DNA of 64,000 nt from CAYSCW01 sp964449165. Its GTDB lineage: Bacteria > Acidobacteriota > Aminicenantia > Aminicenantales > Aminicenantaceae. Positions within the stretch are counted from its first letter, which is position 1; the number at the start of each line of letters is the position of its first letter. Below are positions 1 to 9,844 of the stretch, one piece after another. A program made the translations under genes and the position numbers. The stretch lies in contig CAYVAT010000003.1 in the NCBI GenBank assembly GCA_964449165.1, positions 62,001 through 126,000 of the forward strand, read 5' to 3'. The notes under the pieces were generated by a model. The model had not been told where the DNA came from. It ran no database searches and saw only the letters and a program-made list of their open reading frames with translations.

Positions 1-984
1 ATTGTTTCCGCTGTTCTGATCTGGATTCTTATTTCTCAGGTCGAAACAAAAGATCTTGTCCAGACATTCTCCCGTATTTATTTTCCTGCTTTCTTGGCCT
101 TTATGGGCATTGCACTGGCAGGAGTTTTACTTCGTTCTTGGCGCTACAGATGGCTGCTCAAGCCATATCCCATAAGCTGGGAGAATATCATTCTGGTGAC
201 CTTCATCCGCAATCTCTTTGTCGATCTCTTCCCGGCTCGTATCGGATCACTTTCCTATATCTATCTTTTGAATAGAAGACTAAACTTTTCTTTTGAGGTG
301 GCCACTTCCACTCTTGTAATAGCCGTCATCTTTGATTTCATCACTTTAAGCCCCTTTCTCTTCATCTCAATTTTTGCTGTGGGTATTGCTTCTTCAGCCC
401 TTCCCCTTTCCGCACTTCTCTTGGCATCTTTAGTTTTTTTCCTTGTCATCAGTCTTATCCTTTGGAAAATATCTCAGATTTTCTCCCTGATTGGAAGAGG
501 TTTGTCCTTCCTGTCCAGGAGCTTTAGGTTGGAAGGTCAAAAATGGGTCCGAATATCTACAGAAAAAATTCAGTTGATAAAAGAGCATCTTGTTCAGAGC
601 AAGAAAAGGAAAATCCTTTTCCCTCTTTTTTTCCTTTCTCTCTTTATTCGTCTTGCCAAATACGGCTCACTCTATTTTCTTCTCTATTCTCTCCTCCGCA
701 GTCATGGTTTGAGCCTGGAAAGAATAAACTTTTGGAAGACAATCCTGGGGACAACTGGAGCTGAGCTCACCTCTGCTCTTCCCATCAAAGGAATCGGAGG
801 ATTTGGAACCTGGGAATCTGCCTGGGCCTTAACCTTTAGGCTGATGAATTTCGATTCCAGATTAGCTATCCTATCAGGGATCGGAGTTCATCTTCTGACT
901 AATCTTTTCGAGTATTCTCTGGGAATAGCAGCTATCCTCATCCTGGTCTTTCCGCTTCTCAAGAAAGGGAAGAAAATAAAATAA
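1..984 (+). CDS. Flippase-like / lysylphosphatidylglycerol synthase TM-region family membrane protein (5' partial)
   Basis: The reading frame is open from the first base of the window, so the true start lies upstream; 327 residues are visible. It is a very hydrophobic protein with about seven membrane segments. Near the C-terminus it has the family's Gly-rich loop (LPIKGIGGFGTWE), followed by two more hydrophobic helices. This arrangement matches the UPF0104 / LPG_synthase_TM family, whose members move or modify lipid-linked substrates in the inner membrane. No soluble transferase domain follows, so it is the membrane-only form. The substrate cannot be told from sequence. The following gene is separated by 167 bp of AT-rich DNA and has its own Shine-Dalgarno sequence, so an operon link is not evident. 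Confidence 0.75.
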   Translation: MVSAVLIWILISQVETKDLVQTFSRIYFPAFLAFMGIALAGVLLRSWRYRWLLKPYPISWENIILVTFIRNLFVDLFPARIGSLSYIYLLNRRLNFSFEVATSTLVIAVIFDFITLSPFLFISIFAVGIASSALPLSALLLASLVFFLVISLILWKISQIFSLIGRGLSFLSRSFRLEGQKWVRISTEKIQLIKEHLVQSKKRKILFPLFFLSLFIRLAKYGSLYFLLYSLLRSHGLSLERINFWKTILGTTGAELTSALPIKGIGGFGTWESAWALTFRLMNFDSRLAILSGIGVHLLTNLFEYSLGIAAILILVFPLLKKGKKIK

Positions 985-1151
985 CTAGAGAGAGATTGCC
1001 TTTTATCTTCTTAATATATTAAAATATTTTTGATTTCTCAAAAATAATAAGCTTGCTTTCTTTTATATAGCTGAACAATCGAATTTTTCATAAAAATAGA
1101 CTTCTGAAAAATGAGTTCAGGGCCCCAATTTAAAGGAGGAGGCTGATTAAA

Positions 1152-2315
1152 ATGCCAAAGAAAAAGATTACTCAATTAGACAAAAGAAGGAGGGGTTACC
1201 TCAGAGACCTTCTCAGTAAAGATCCCAGAAAACTTAAATTCTGTGTTCTGGGCGCAGGGCACGGAGGTCTGGCCATGGCCGGACATCTTGGCTTGATGGG
1301 CTTCAAGGTCAACCTATATAATAGAGGGGGAAATAAGATCCGCCCCTTGCAATACAGAAAGGGAATCAAGATCGAGGGAGAAATTCAAGGAATAGGAAAG
1401 GTAGAACTCGCTTCAAGAAACATAAAGGACTGCCTGGAGGGAGTGGATGTCTTGATGGTTGCCATCCCTGCCAATGGCCACGAGTTCATCGCCCAAACTT
1501 GTGCTCCCCATCTAAAGGAGAATCAGATTGTCATCCTCAATCCTGGCCGAACAGGTGGGGCCTTGGAGTTCTATCATATTCTTAAGAAAGAGGGGTTAAA
1601 AAAATTTCCCTTTTTGGCCGAGGCTCAGACATTTCTCTATACCTCCAGAGCAATCGGTCCAGCTCAGGCCAAGATTTTCACTATTAAAAACTCCGTTCCT
1701 CTGGCTACACTCCCCGCTTACTGGATTCCTGGAGTTGTAAAAGTTATAAACCGTGCCTTTCCTCAATTTGTGCCTGGGGATAACATCTTCAAGACGAGCT
1801 TTGATAACATCGGAGCTGTTTTTCATCCAGCTTTAACCGTCCTCAATGCCGCATGGATTGAAGAAACCCACGGAGATTTTGAGTATTATATTCAGGGAGC
1901 CAGTGTATCTGTGGCTAAAGTCTTGGAAAAGCTGGACAGAGAGAGACAGGATGTGGCTGCTGCGCTTGGAATCAAGGCCATGAGTACCAGAAACTGGCTG
2001 TACACAGCTTACAGTGCTACTGGAAAAGACCTGTATGAGGCTATGCATGATAATCCAGGCTACATAGGGATTAAAGCACCAGACAGGCTTCACCATCGCT
2101 ACATCGATGAGGACGTTCCCATGAGTCTTGTTCCGATAGCTTCTATCGGCAAAATGCTGGGTGTAAAAACGCCGACAATCAACGCCGTCATCCATATGGC
2201 CTCGATCATGAGAGAGGAGGATTACTGGGAAACAGGAAGAACTGTGGAGAGGCTGGGGATAAAAGGTAAGTCTATCAGAGAAATCCGGCTCCTGGCAGTT
2301 ACAGGAGAGATCTAA
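1152..2315 (+). CDS. NAD(P)-dependent octopine/nopaline dehydrogenase family protein
   Basis: 387 residues. After a basic N-terminal extension of about 28 residues comes a Rossmann beta-alpha-beta unit with the dinucleotide loop GAGHGG at residues 34-39, then the motif VAIPANGH and the segment ILNPGRTGGALEF. These, with the helical C-terminal domain containing a conserved FHPALTVLNA-like segment, fit the octopine/nopaline dehydrogenase family, related to 6-phosphogluconate and glycerol-3-phosphate dehydrogenases. Such enzymes join an amino acid and a 2-oxoacid by reductive condensation, or reduce related substrates; the actual substrate here is unknown. The start is supported by a strong Shine-Dalgarno sequence (AAGGAGG at 1133-1139). 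The tldD gene follows 78 bp later in the same direction. Confidence 0.8.
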   Translation: MPKKKITQLDKRRRGYLRDLLSKDPRKLKFCVLGAGHGGLAMAGHLGLMGFKVNLYNRGGNKIRPLQYRKGIKIEGEIQGIGKVELASRNIKDCLEGVDVLMVAIPANGHEFIAQTCAPHLKENQIVILNPGRTGGALEFYHILKKEGLKKFPFLAEAQTFLYTSRAIGPAQAKIFTIKNSVPLATLPAYWIPGVVKVINRAFPQFVPGDNIFKTSFDNIGAVFHPALTVLNAAWIEETHGDFEYYIQGASVSVAKVLEKLDRERQDVAAALGIKAMSTRNWLYTAYSATGKDLYEAMHDNPGYIGIKAPDRLHHRYIDEDVPMSLVPIASIGKMLGVKTPTINAVIHMASIMREEDYWETGRTVERLGIKGKSIREIRLLAVTGEI

Positions 2316-2393
2316 GGCTTCTGCGACAAGAGAATCTCCCCATTGGAGAATCTGTCATTACGGCTGAAATCATGATTCTTAGTCGATACGAAA

Positions 2394-3824
2394 ATGAATG
2401 ACTACTCAGTTCTGAACTTTGAAAAGACCTTCCCTCTCAGCAAGAGAGACATTCACAACATTTTGGAGTTAGCTCTCTGTCATGGGGCTGATTTTTCAGA
2501 GATATTTTTCGAGCATAGAATTCACAGCTTTATCCACATGGAAGAGGATATCATCAAGGAGACTTCAGAGAGTATTGTCTGTGGCTTGGGAATCCGGGCC
2601 ATTCATCAAGACAGAACTGGTTATGGATACACCAACGATCTCGCCCAGGAAAAGATAAAAAAAGCCGCTTTGACCGCAGCAGTCATCGCGGACAAGAAGT
2701 CAAAGAGGCATATTACTCCTTTCTCTCCTCTTATTACATCACATAATTTCTACCCCATATCCCGTTTTCCGCACCAAGAGCCGTTGGATGAAAAGATCGA
2801 ACTGGTCAACAGAGCTTATTCCTCTTCTCAGAATTTCGATCAAAGGATCAAGAAGATCAAGGTTATATTCTCCGATTCGTCACAGTTAGTCACTGTGGCT
2901 AATTCAGAGGGATTGCTGGTCTCAGATCACCGTCCCCTGGTGAGATTGACGTGCCTGGCCATCGCCGAAGAAAATGGCAAAAGAGAGGCTGGTTATTGTG
3001 GCGGCGGAGGAAGAGTGAGCCTTGATTATTTTAAAGAAAGGCTTACTCCAGAGGAGATAGGACAGGAGGCTTCCAAAGAAGCCCTTCTTCTTCTGGAAGC
3101 AGCTGGACCTCCGGCTGGGGAAATGCCTGTTGTGCTTGCTCCTGGCCACAGCGGAGTATTGATCCATGAAGCTGTAGGGCATCTTCTTGAAGCTGATTTT
3201 AACCGGAAAAAGACATCTGTTTTCTGGGACAAGATGGGAAAAATTGTAGGGTCGAGTCAACTAAATATATTTGATGACCCGACTATTCCCTTCTTCCGAG
3301 GCTCCTACAATGTCGATGATGAAGGCACTTTTCCTGAGAAGAAAGTGCTCATTCAAAAAGGAAGGCTGGTCGGCATGTTGCAGGACCGGCTCTCAGCCAA
3401 AGTGATGCACATGGCACCTACAGGGCATGGTCGCAGGCAGGACTTCATGAATATCCCTCTGCCACGGATGAGCAATACCTATGTGGATAGAGGAGAATAT
3501 GACCCTGAGGAGATCATTCGCTCAGTCAAGAGAGGATTTTATGCCCATAGGTTTCAGGGTGGTCAGGTGGAAGATTCCGGTAAGTTCACCTTTACTGTAA
3601 GCTCAGGATCTTTGATTGAAGAAGGAAGGTTGACTGCCCCGGTCAAGCAGGCCACTCTTATCGGAACCAATGTTGACATCCTGAAAAAGATTGACATGCT
3701 TGGCTCTGATCTTGAATTCGGCTTACAGACAGGGACATGCGGCAAAGAAGGCCAAGTTGTTCCTGTCAACGACGGTTGTCCGACCATCAAGATTTCGAGG
3801 ATGACGGTGGGAGGGCGGCGATAA
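2394..3824 (+). CDS. tldD: TldD family metallopeptidase
   Basis: 476 residues, the usual TldD length. The zinc-binding HExxxH motif is intact as HEAVGH at residues 258-263, and the conserved C-terminal Cys segment (TCGKEGQ) that supplies the third ligand is present. TldD pairs with TldE/PmbA to form a heterodimeric protease that trims unfolded peptides, including precursors of some ribosomally made peptides such as microcin B17, and degrades CcdA in E. coli. The partner gene lies directly downstream, 26 bp away on the same strand, so the two form a standard tldD-tldE pair. I see no small precursor-peptide gene beside it. The ATG at 2394 gives the family's normal N-terminus. Confidence 0.92.
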   Translation: MNDYSVLNFEKTFPLSKRDIHNILELALCHGADFSEIFFEHRIHSFIHMEEDIIKETSESIVCGLGIRAIHQDRTGYGYTNDLAQEKIKKAALTAAVIADKKSKRHITPFSPLITSHNFYPISRFPHQEPLDEKIELVNRAYSSSQNFDQRIKKIKVIFSDSSQLVTVANSEGLLVSDHRPLVRLTCLAIAEENGKREAGYCGGGGRVSLDYFKERLTPEEIGQEASKEALLLLEAAGPPAGEMPVVLAPGHSGVLIHEAVGHLLEADFNRKKTSVFWDKMGKIVGSSQLNIFDDPTIPFFRGSYNVDDEGTFPEKKVLIQKGRLVGMLQDRLSAKVMHMAPTGHGRRQDFMNIPLPRMSNTYVDRGEYDPEEIIRSVKRGFYAHRFQGGQVEDSGKFTFTVSSGSLIEEGRLTAPVKQATLIGTNVDILKKIDMLGSDLEFGLQTGTCGKEGQVVPVNDGCPTIKISRMTVGGRR

Positions 3825-3850
3825 GAGAAAAAAGAGAAAGATCTGTTCTG

Positions 3851-5167
3851 ATGGAAATGGCTGAAGGCCTGGTGACTTTAGGGAGAGCTCACGGAGCCGA
3901 TGAATGTGAACTCACTATCGTCGACGCTGATGAATTTAATGTCGATGTGAGGCTTGGTGAGATTGAAAACCTGGTTGAAGCAGGCTCCAGGTCGTTAAAC
4001 TTCAGAGTAATTAAAGATAAAAAGACGGCATCTTTCACATCTTTTGACCTTTCGCAGAGAACTCTTCAGCGCCTGATAATAAGCGCTATCAAGAGAGCCG
4101 AACTTTCCAGCCCTGACGAATTCTCTGGTCTCCCCTTACTTCCTAGAAAAGACGTGGCTCTCACGGCACTTGAGCTTTATGATCCTGAAATTCCGGGGCT
4201 CTCTCCGAGAAAGAAAATTTCTCTTGCTCTCCAGACTGAAAAAATCGCTCTTTCCTATAAAGGAATCACAAACTCCCATGGAGCGAGCTTTGAAACCAAA
4301 GAAATCAGGAATCTGCTGGCGAATTCCAACGGATTTCTCCAGGAATATAAGGAAACTTTTTGTAGCCTCAGTGTTGGGCTTCAAGCTGGAGAGACAGACT
4401 CGAGGGTTGAGGATTTCTGGTTCTGCGCAAAACGCAACTTCCATGAGCTTGATGCTCCCGAGGATATCGCCAAGAATGCCGTTGCGCGCACTCTTCGAAT
4501 GGTTAATCCGAGAAAAATAAGAACTCAACCTGCTCCTGTCATTTTTGAACCACTGATGACTTCCTGGCTTCTGGGTTTCCTTTTTACCTGTGTTTCTGGA
4601 ACTTCGATCTACCGGAAAGCTTCTTTCTTGGTTGACAGATTGGGAGAGAGGATCGCCGGTGACAATGTCAATGTCTATGACCACGGTCTGCTCCCCTCAA
4701 AATTAGGAACCAGGCCTTTTGATGGAGAAGGAGTACCTTCTCAGAGGACCTTAGTAATAGAAAAGGGCGTCCTGCGCAATTACCTTTGCAACACCTATGC
4801 CGCACGGAAGCTCAAACTCAAATCCACTGGAAATTCTGAAGGAAAAGGCGTCGGGCCAACTAATTTTTATTTCCAAGCCGGAAAGCTGGCACCTGAGAAG
4901 ATCATGGCCTCCATGGATAAGGGATTGATCTTGGTCAGAACCATCGGCCATGGCCTCAATCCTATCACCGGAGATATATCGCGAGGCGCATTCGGACTCT
5001 GGGTGGAAAATGGAGAGATAATCTATCCCGTCTCAGAAATAACTATTTCTGGCAATCTGAGTGAGATCTTGAATAGTATTGAAGCAGTGGGAGAGGATCT
5101 GGAATTCCGTGGTACTTTTTCTGGACCAACAGTCAAAGTGGGAGAATTAATGATAGCTGGAGAATAA
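3851..5167 (+). CDS. pmbA: TldE/PmbA family protein, partner of TldD
   Basis: 438 residues from the ATG at 3851. The frame stays open further upstream inside tldD, but the family's normal N-terminus (helix followed by the DECELTIVDADEFNVDVR-like strand) fits the internal ATG, which lies 26 bp after the tldD stop. As in other TldE proteins there is no HExxxH motif: this subunit contributes part of the chamber and substrate cleft while TldD holds the zinc. The C-terminal half carries the family's glycine-rich segments (LGTRPFDGEGVPS, and TGDISRGAFGLWVENGE). Convergent with the downstream nitroreductase gene, with only 29 bp between stops and no convincing terminator. Confidence 0.9.
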   Translation: MEMAEGLVTLGRAHGADECELTIVDADEFNVDVRLGEIENLVEAGSRSLNFRVIKDKKTASFTSFDLSQRTLQRLIISAIKRAELSSPDEFSGLPLLPRKDVALTALELYDPEIPGLSPRKKISLALQTEKIALSYKGITNSHGASFETKEIRNLLANSNGFLQEYKETFCSLSVGLQAGETDSRVEDFWFCAKRNFHELDAPEDIAKNAVARTLRMVNPRKIRTQPAPVIFEPLMTSWLLGFLFTCVSGTSIYRKASFLVDRLGERIAGDNVNVYDHGLLPSKLGTRPFDGEGVPSQRTLVIEKGVLRNYLCNTYAARKLKLKSTGNSEGKGVGPTNFYFQAGKLAPEKIMASMDKGLILVRTIGHGLNPITGDISRGAFGLWVENGEIIYPVSEITISGNLSEILNSIEAVGEDLEFRGTFSGPTVKVGELMIAGE

Positions 5168-5196
5168 GATGTTTTTTCCTCCTCATTAAGGAGATC

Positions 5197-5772
5197 TCAA
5201 TACTTGTTGAAATGGATTATATTCTCCAGTTTCCTCTTGGGCACATGAAGCCTTCCCTCTGCATCCTTCCAATACTTAATTGTACCCTCTATTTCCTCTA
5301 GAAAAGGTTTTTCAGCAGGATAACCCATGGCGATGACGGAGTCGATGTTATAATAATCCGGAATATTGAGAACTTGATGAACTTTGGATCTGTCGATGGA
5401 GATCACCCAGCAACTTCCGATACCTTCCGCCCAAGCCGTCAGGAGTATGTTTTCGATAGCTGCCCCTGTGTCTCGTTCAAATCCCCTGTCTCTGATCTTT
5501 GTGTTGATAAGAACGACGATATAAGCGACTGGCTTCTTTCCGGGTTTGGGATTTCCCTCTGGAGCGATGTAGGCAGCCCAGCGCAGACAGGGAAAAATCT
5601 TATCCTTCATTTCCTCATCGTCCACAACAATAAATTCTAAAGGCTGCAGGTTAGCAGCTGAAGGAGCTAACCTTGCTGCATTGACCAGCTTTTTCAGAAT
5701 ATCTTTAGGAATAGGCTCTCTCTTGAACTGGCGGATCGTCCTTCTTGAAGTAATTAGATCATAAAGCGTCAT
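5197..5772 (-). CDS. Nitroreductase family protein
   Basis: 191 residues. The N-terminus shows the FMN-binding signature of the family (SRRTIRQF, then ARLAPSAANLQPLEF), and a later GIGSCW-like segment plus MGYPAE complete the fold. These are homodimeric FMN enzymes that reduce nitroaromatics, quinones, enones or dehalogenate substrates with NAD(P)H; the natural substrate cannot be named. A second, clearly related nitroreductase is at 24167-24745. The gene runs convergently to tldD-tldE. Upstream, 5773-5973 is about 200 bp of non-coding sequence in which I see only a short inverted repeat (AACGAT at 5831, ATCGTT at 5885). Confidence 0.85.
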   Translation of the reverse strand: MTLYDLITSRRTIRQFKREPIPKDILKKLVNAARLAPSAANLQPLEFIVVDDEEMKDKIFPCLRWAAYIAPEGNPKPGKKPVAYIVVLINTKIRDRGFERDTGAAIENILLTAWAEGIGSCWVISIDRSKVHQVLNIPDYYNIDSVIAMGYPAEKPFLEEIEGTIKYWKDAEGRLHVPKRKLENIIHFNKY

Positions 5773-5973
5773 GATTGTTCTCTCCAGTTAAGATTTGTCT
5801 CTGAGTCAGTGAAAGCAGGTCAAACCGAATAACGATCGCTCCCTGAACTGACGTCTGCCGATAGTAGGTCTCATAGAAGTGGCCATCGTTCCTCTCCCTT
5901 TATCCCCTATTCGGTTGGTCGCAGGCATTTACTTCTTCTATTTTTATCCATTCATCCAGAGAATGCAATCGTT

Positions 5974-6411
5974 TTATATTCGGCTTGCCACCCAGAGGGC
6001 AAAATCTGCCTCAGACACGGCTCCCGTGGTTCTGGCAATCTCCGTTGCCTTGCGCATGATCAGGAATGTGGGCACGCCCTGCACACCAAACGCCGCTCCC
6101 ATGTCAGGATGCAGGTTTACGTTGACTCTCAAAACCATAAGATCACCTGCCCTCCTTGCAGCCAGGTTATTGACCACCGGATGCATCATGTGACAGGGAG
6201 CGCAAGTAGGCGAGTAAAAGTCTACAAGAAGAGGAAGGGAAGATTTTTGTATCAGGTTATAGACTTGCTGAGGTGCTGGTTCGAGGACTGATCCAGGATT
6301 GGGAAGCACATTTTTGCATCGGCCACAGACCACCTTTTTACCTGATGAAGCGAGTGGATAATAATTTGTTGTTCCGCAATGGAAGCAACTGACCTTGACT
6401 TTTTCTGACAA
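5974..6411 (-). CDS. Thioredoxin family protein with N-terminal zinc ribbon (thioredoxin-2-like)
   Basis: 145 residues. Residues 9-12 (CFHC) and a second CxxC (CGRC, about residue 29) form a short zinc-ribbon like that of thioredoxin 2 (TrxC). The thioredoxin fold follows, with an active site reading SPTCAPCHMM rather than the usual WCGPC; both redox cysteines are kept but the preceding Trp is Thr and Gly is Ala. The cis-Pro loop is present as GVPTFLIM. It is a cytoplasmic disulfide reductase, and TrxC-type proteins are often linked to oxidative stress. It lies 49 bp downstream of the Tricorn-like protease gene on the same strand, so co-transcription is possible. Confidence 0.85.
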   Translation of the reverse strand: MSEKVKVSCFHCGTTNYYPLASSGKKVVCGRCKNVLPNPGSVLEPAPQQVYNLIQKSSLPLLVDFYSPTCAPCHMMHPVVNNLAARRAGDLMVLRVNVNLHPDMGAAFGVQGVPTFLIMRKATEIARTTGAVSEADFALWVASRI

Positions 6412-6460
6412 TTAATGCGCTTTCATTATGGCTGTCTAGCTTTGTTAAGGACTGCTCATC

Positions 6461-9400
6461 TTATTTTATTTTCTTGGGATAGGGAGGAATTTTTGGAATT
6501 TCTTTCTCTTGTGTTTTCAGCTCTTCCAGGATAACTTCGATAGCCTTGTTCAGCTGCTCATCGATTCCAGAGAATTCTTTGGCTGGATCATTATCCACAT
6601 AGATGTCAGGCTCAACGCCTTTCCCTTCGATGATCCATCTTTTTCCATCCAGGCTGTAGGGAGCAAATTCGGGTTTCATCAGAAAGCCTCCATCCGAAAG
6701 AGGCAAGGGACCACGGATACCGACTACGCCGCCCCATGTCCTTTTCCCGATCAGTTTTCCGAGTTTATAATGGCGGAAGCGATAAGAGAAGATATCTCCA
6801 TCAGATGCAGAAAATTCGTCCATCAGACAAACCTTGGGACCTATCATCACATCTTCAGGATCTGGTTGCGGAGTGGTATCCCGGGACATACCCATCATCG
6901 CTGCCTCCCGGCGGAGGCGTTCGATGAGCATTGGAGACACGCTTCCTCCACCATTGCCCCGGATATCGATAATCAAAGCCTTCTTGCGTAGCTGAGGGTA
7001 AAAATGTTTCACGAATTCATTCAAGCCTGTGGTTGACATATCAGGAACATGGATGTAGCCAACCTTTCCGTCCGTGGCTTTGTTGACTTTATCGATATTG
7101 CTCTCGACCCAGTTATAATAGTATAAAGAGAGCTCATCTTTGATCGGAATCACAACGACTTCCCGGCTCCCTTTCTCCTCTGGTATTGAATTGACGCGGA
7201 GAGTGACTTGTTTGCCTTCAGTATCGAATAAGGCTTCATATATGTTAGTCATGGCATTAGTAGGCTTTCCTTGGAGAGCCAAGATATAATCACCCTCTTT
7301 GATGTTGACCCCAATTTCTGTCAAAGGCGAACGGAGATCCTTGTTCCAGCTTTCTCCCTTAAGGATCTTGGTCACTTGATAATAGCCAGATTTTTCATCC
7401 TTCTTGAATTGAGCACCGAGCATTCCCACGTTAATCCTCTTGGGATGAGGCATGTCTCCGCCTCCTACATAGGTGTGACCGACATTCAACTCTCCAATCA
7501 TCTCTCCGATAACATAAGTCAGATCAGCCCTGTGATGGACAGCCTGGGCCAAAGGTTCGTAGCGCTGTCTCATTTCTTCCCAGTCCACTCCTTGCATATT
7601 GGGAGCGTAGAAAAAGTATTTCATCTGCCGCCAGCATTCGTTGAATATCTGATCCCATTCCTCTCTCAAGTTTAACTTCATCTCCATTTGAGAAAGATCC
7701 AGCTTTTCCTTCAGCTTGATCGGTGCTAGGGGGAGGTCGATGATGGCGTAGGAATTCTGCTGAGAGACAAGCATTTTTTTATGATCGGCGGAAATCTCGT
7801 AACCATTGATTTCACCAAGGTTGGTTTCTTTCTGGTTTTTCAAATCATACATGAGGAGAGAAGCTTTTCTCTGCCTGTCCTCTCTCTTCATATAATAAAC
7901 CTTGTCTCCCACCGAAGTGACAGCCCAGTAATTCGCTGTCTCAACAGGGAGGCTTATGATACGGTCTTTAAGCCCCTCCGGGTCGACTTTTATGCTCATC
8001 TTTTCTTTTTTCTCGGCTTTCGGTTCATTTTTGTTCGTTGAGGTCTCCTTGACTTCCTTCACTTCCACTTCGTCACTTTTTGGCTCAAAAGGGGATTTTT
8101 CGTCTTTGGAAAGGGTGACAAGATAGACTTTGGCCATGGAAAGATAGGCATAGTTCCACTCAACTCGGCTGTAGATGGGGTGGAAGTCACGGTCAGAAAT
8201 AAAGAAGAGATATTTTCCCTCTGAGTGAAAGGAAGGACGATAGGATGAGTACCAGCCATCTGTCACTTCATGAGTCTGTTTTGTGCTGCAGTTGTAAAGA
8301 TAGATCCTGGTCATCATTTTTTCTTCCGGTTTGGCATAGGCGATCCAGTTGGAGTCTGGAGACCAAGCATAATCTCTAATCTCCCATCGTTTGGCTCTTG
8401 CCACCTCCACCATATTTTTGGTTTCAATATCTACATAATTAAGCCGCAGGAGCTTATCAGCCCAGAGGATCTTTTTGGAATCAGGAGACCAATAGATCTG
8501 GTATTTGTACGTATCAGCTCTCTGGGTGATCTGTACGGGGGATCCTGAGCCATCCTGGGCTAGAATATAGATTTCATCCTCACCGCTTCGATCAGAAATA
8601 AAGGCGATCCATTTTCCGTCAGGGGACCATTTGGAGTTTCTCTCATGAACTCCTGATGTGTTGGTCAAATTGCGTATGTTACCATGTTGTGCTGGAACGG
8701 TAAAAACTTCTCCGCGTGCCCCGAAGAGGGCCCGTTTCCCATCCGGCGAAATTTCATAATTGGTGATCTTGTCTTTGACATTGATGACCTTGTTTCGGCT
8801 TGTATAGTGATCATCTGGAATCATGATGGGCACTTTTTGGGCTGTTTCCTTCTCCAGGTCAAAGCGGTAAATAAAGCCTCCGTATTCGAAAACAATAGCT
8901 CTGGGACCCAGGGAAGGAAACTTGATGTCAAACTCTTTGAAATCGGTGAGCTTGCGTGTTTCATGTGTTTCGAGGTCATAGACATAAAGGTTCATTCTTT
9001 TTTCTTCATCACGATCTGATAGGAAGTAAATCTTGTCTCTGTTCCACATGGGTATTATATCTTGAGCAGGATTATTGGTGATATTTTCGACCTTTCTGGT
9101 AGTAAAGTCATAGATCCAGATGTCATCTGCCATACCTCCCCGATAACGCTTCCAGGTTCTGAATTCACGAAAGACACGATTGTAGGCCATTTTCTTATCG
9201 TCCTCAGAAAATGAGCAAAATCCCCCTCGAGGAACCGGTAATTGCACTGGCAGTCCACCCATTATAGAGACTAAATACAACTGTCCGTTAAAAGGATTCC
9301 AATCTCGCATCCGAGAACGGAACACAATGTGGGTGTTATCGTGGCTCCACGTCATAACGATATTGTTCGGTCCCATTCGATCTGAAACATCATCTCGGCT

Positions 9401-9730
9401 GAGGGTGGGTGTGTATGTCAACCTTTTCGGTATCCCTCCGTCTCGTGGAATAAGGTAAATTTCCCTGTTCCCATCGTACTCTCCAGTAAAGGCGATGTTT
9501 TTTCCATCTGGAGAAAAGCGGGCAAAAATTTCAAAGCCCTCATGAATAGTTAGCTTCCTTGCTATTCCTCCTTCAACAGCCACTGTATAAAGGTCGCCAG
9601 CAAAGGTAAACACGATGTGGTCCTCGAATACAGCCGGAAAACGAAGGATCCGTGCTTCTTGTGCCGCTGTGGAATACATACAAATAGAAACCAAAAGGAG
9701 AATGGTTGCCATAAAAGATTTTGATCTCAT
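6461..9730 (-). CDS. Tricorn-like S41 family protease with beta-propeller and PDZ domains, exported
   Basis: 1089 residues, the size of archaeal Tricorn and its bacterial homologues. A Sec signal peptide covers about residues 1-23. Residues 30 to about 540 contain repeated WD40/TolB-like blades (motifs such as SPDGKNIAF, SPDGKWIAF, SPDSNWIAYA). A charged, Lys/Glu-rich linker follows at about 550-590, then a helical region, a PDZ-like segment around residues 770-860, and the S41 catalytic domain with the segment FSASDGD that probably carries the nucleophilic serine. Family members degrade peptides; the signal peptide places this one in the periplasm or at the cell surface. The start is fixed by AGGAGG four bases before the ATG. 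Confidence 0.9.
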   Translation of the reverse strand: MRSKSFMATILLLVSICMYSTAAQEARILRFPAVFEDHIVFTFAGDLYTVAVEGGIARKLTIHEGFEIFARFSPDGKNIAFTGEYDGNREIYLIPRDGGIPKRLTYTPTLSRDDVSDRMGPNNIVMTWSHDNTHIVFRSRMRDWNPFNGQLYLVSIMGGLPVQLPVPRGGFCSFSEDDKKMAYNRVFREFRTWKRYRGGMADDIWIYDFTTRKVENITNNPAQDIIPMWNRDKIYFLSDRDEEKRMNLYVYDLETHETRKLTDFKEFDIKFPSLGPRAIVFEYGGFIYRFDLEKETAQKVPIMIPDDHYTSRNKVINVKDKITNYEISPDGKRALFGARGEVFTVPAQHGNIRNLTNTSGVHERNSKWSPDGKWIAFISDRSGEDEIYILAQDGSGSPVQITQRADTYKYQIYWSPDSKKILWADKLLRLNYVDIETKNMVEVARAKRWEIRDYAWSPDSNWIAYAKPEEKMMTRIYLYNCSTKQTHEVTDGWYSSYRPSFHSEGKYLFFISDRDFHPIYSRVEWNYAYLSMAKVYLVTLSKDEKSPFEPKSDEVEVKEVKETSTNKNEPKAEKKEKMSIKVDPEGLKDRIISLPVETANYWAVTSVGDKVYYMKREDRQRKASLLMYDLKNQKETNLGEINGYEISADHKKMLVSQQNSYAIIDLPLAPIKLKEKLDLSQMEMKLNLREEWDQIFNECWRQMKYFFYAPNMQGVDWEEMRQRYEPLAQAVHHRADLTYVIGEMIGELNVGHTYVGGGDMPHPKRINVGMLGAQFKKDEKSGYYQVTKILKGESWNKDLRSPLTEIGVNIKEGDYILALQGKPTNAMTNIYEALFDTEGKQVTLRVNSIPEEKGSREVVVIPIKDELSLYYYNWVESNIDKVNKATDGKVGYIHVPDMSTTGLNEFVKHFYPQLRKKALIIDIRGNGGGSVSPMLIERLRREAAMMGMSRDTTPQPDPEDVMIGPKVCLMDEFSASDGDIFSYRFRHYKLGKLIGKRTWGGVVGIRGPLPLSDGGFLMKPEFAPYSLDGKRWIIEGKGVEPDIYVDNDPAKEFSGIDEQLNKAIEVILEELKTQEKEIPKIPPYPKKIK

Positions 9731-9844
9731 TTTACCTCCTCTTTTCTTTGACAGAAATCATGAAAAGATTGAATATAGCACATGCGCTATCTTCTCACAA
9801 GCGCATCGAGCAGCATGTAAGCACCTTTTTCAATTCATTCCTCT

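Noticed and set aside
5168..5196. CTCCT/AGGAG hairpin between tldE and the convergent nitroreductase gene
   Set aside because: Only five base pairs, and the T-run stands before the stem rather than after it on the plus strand, so it is not a convincing terminator in either direction.
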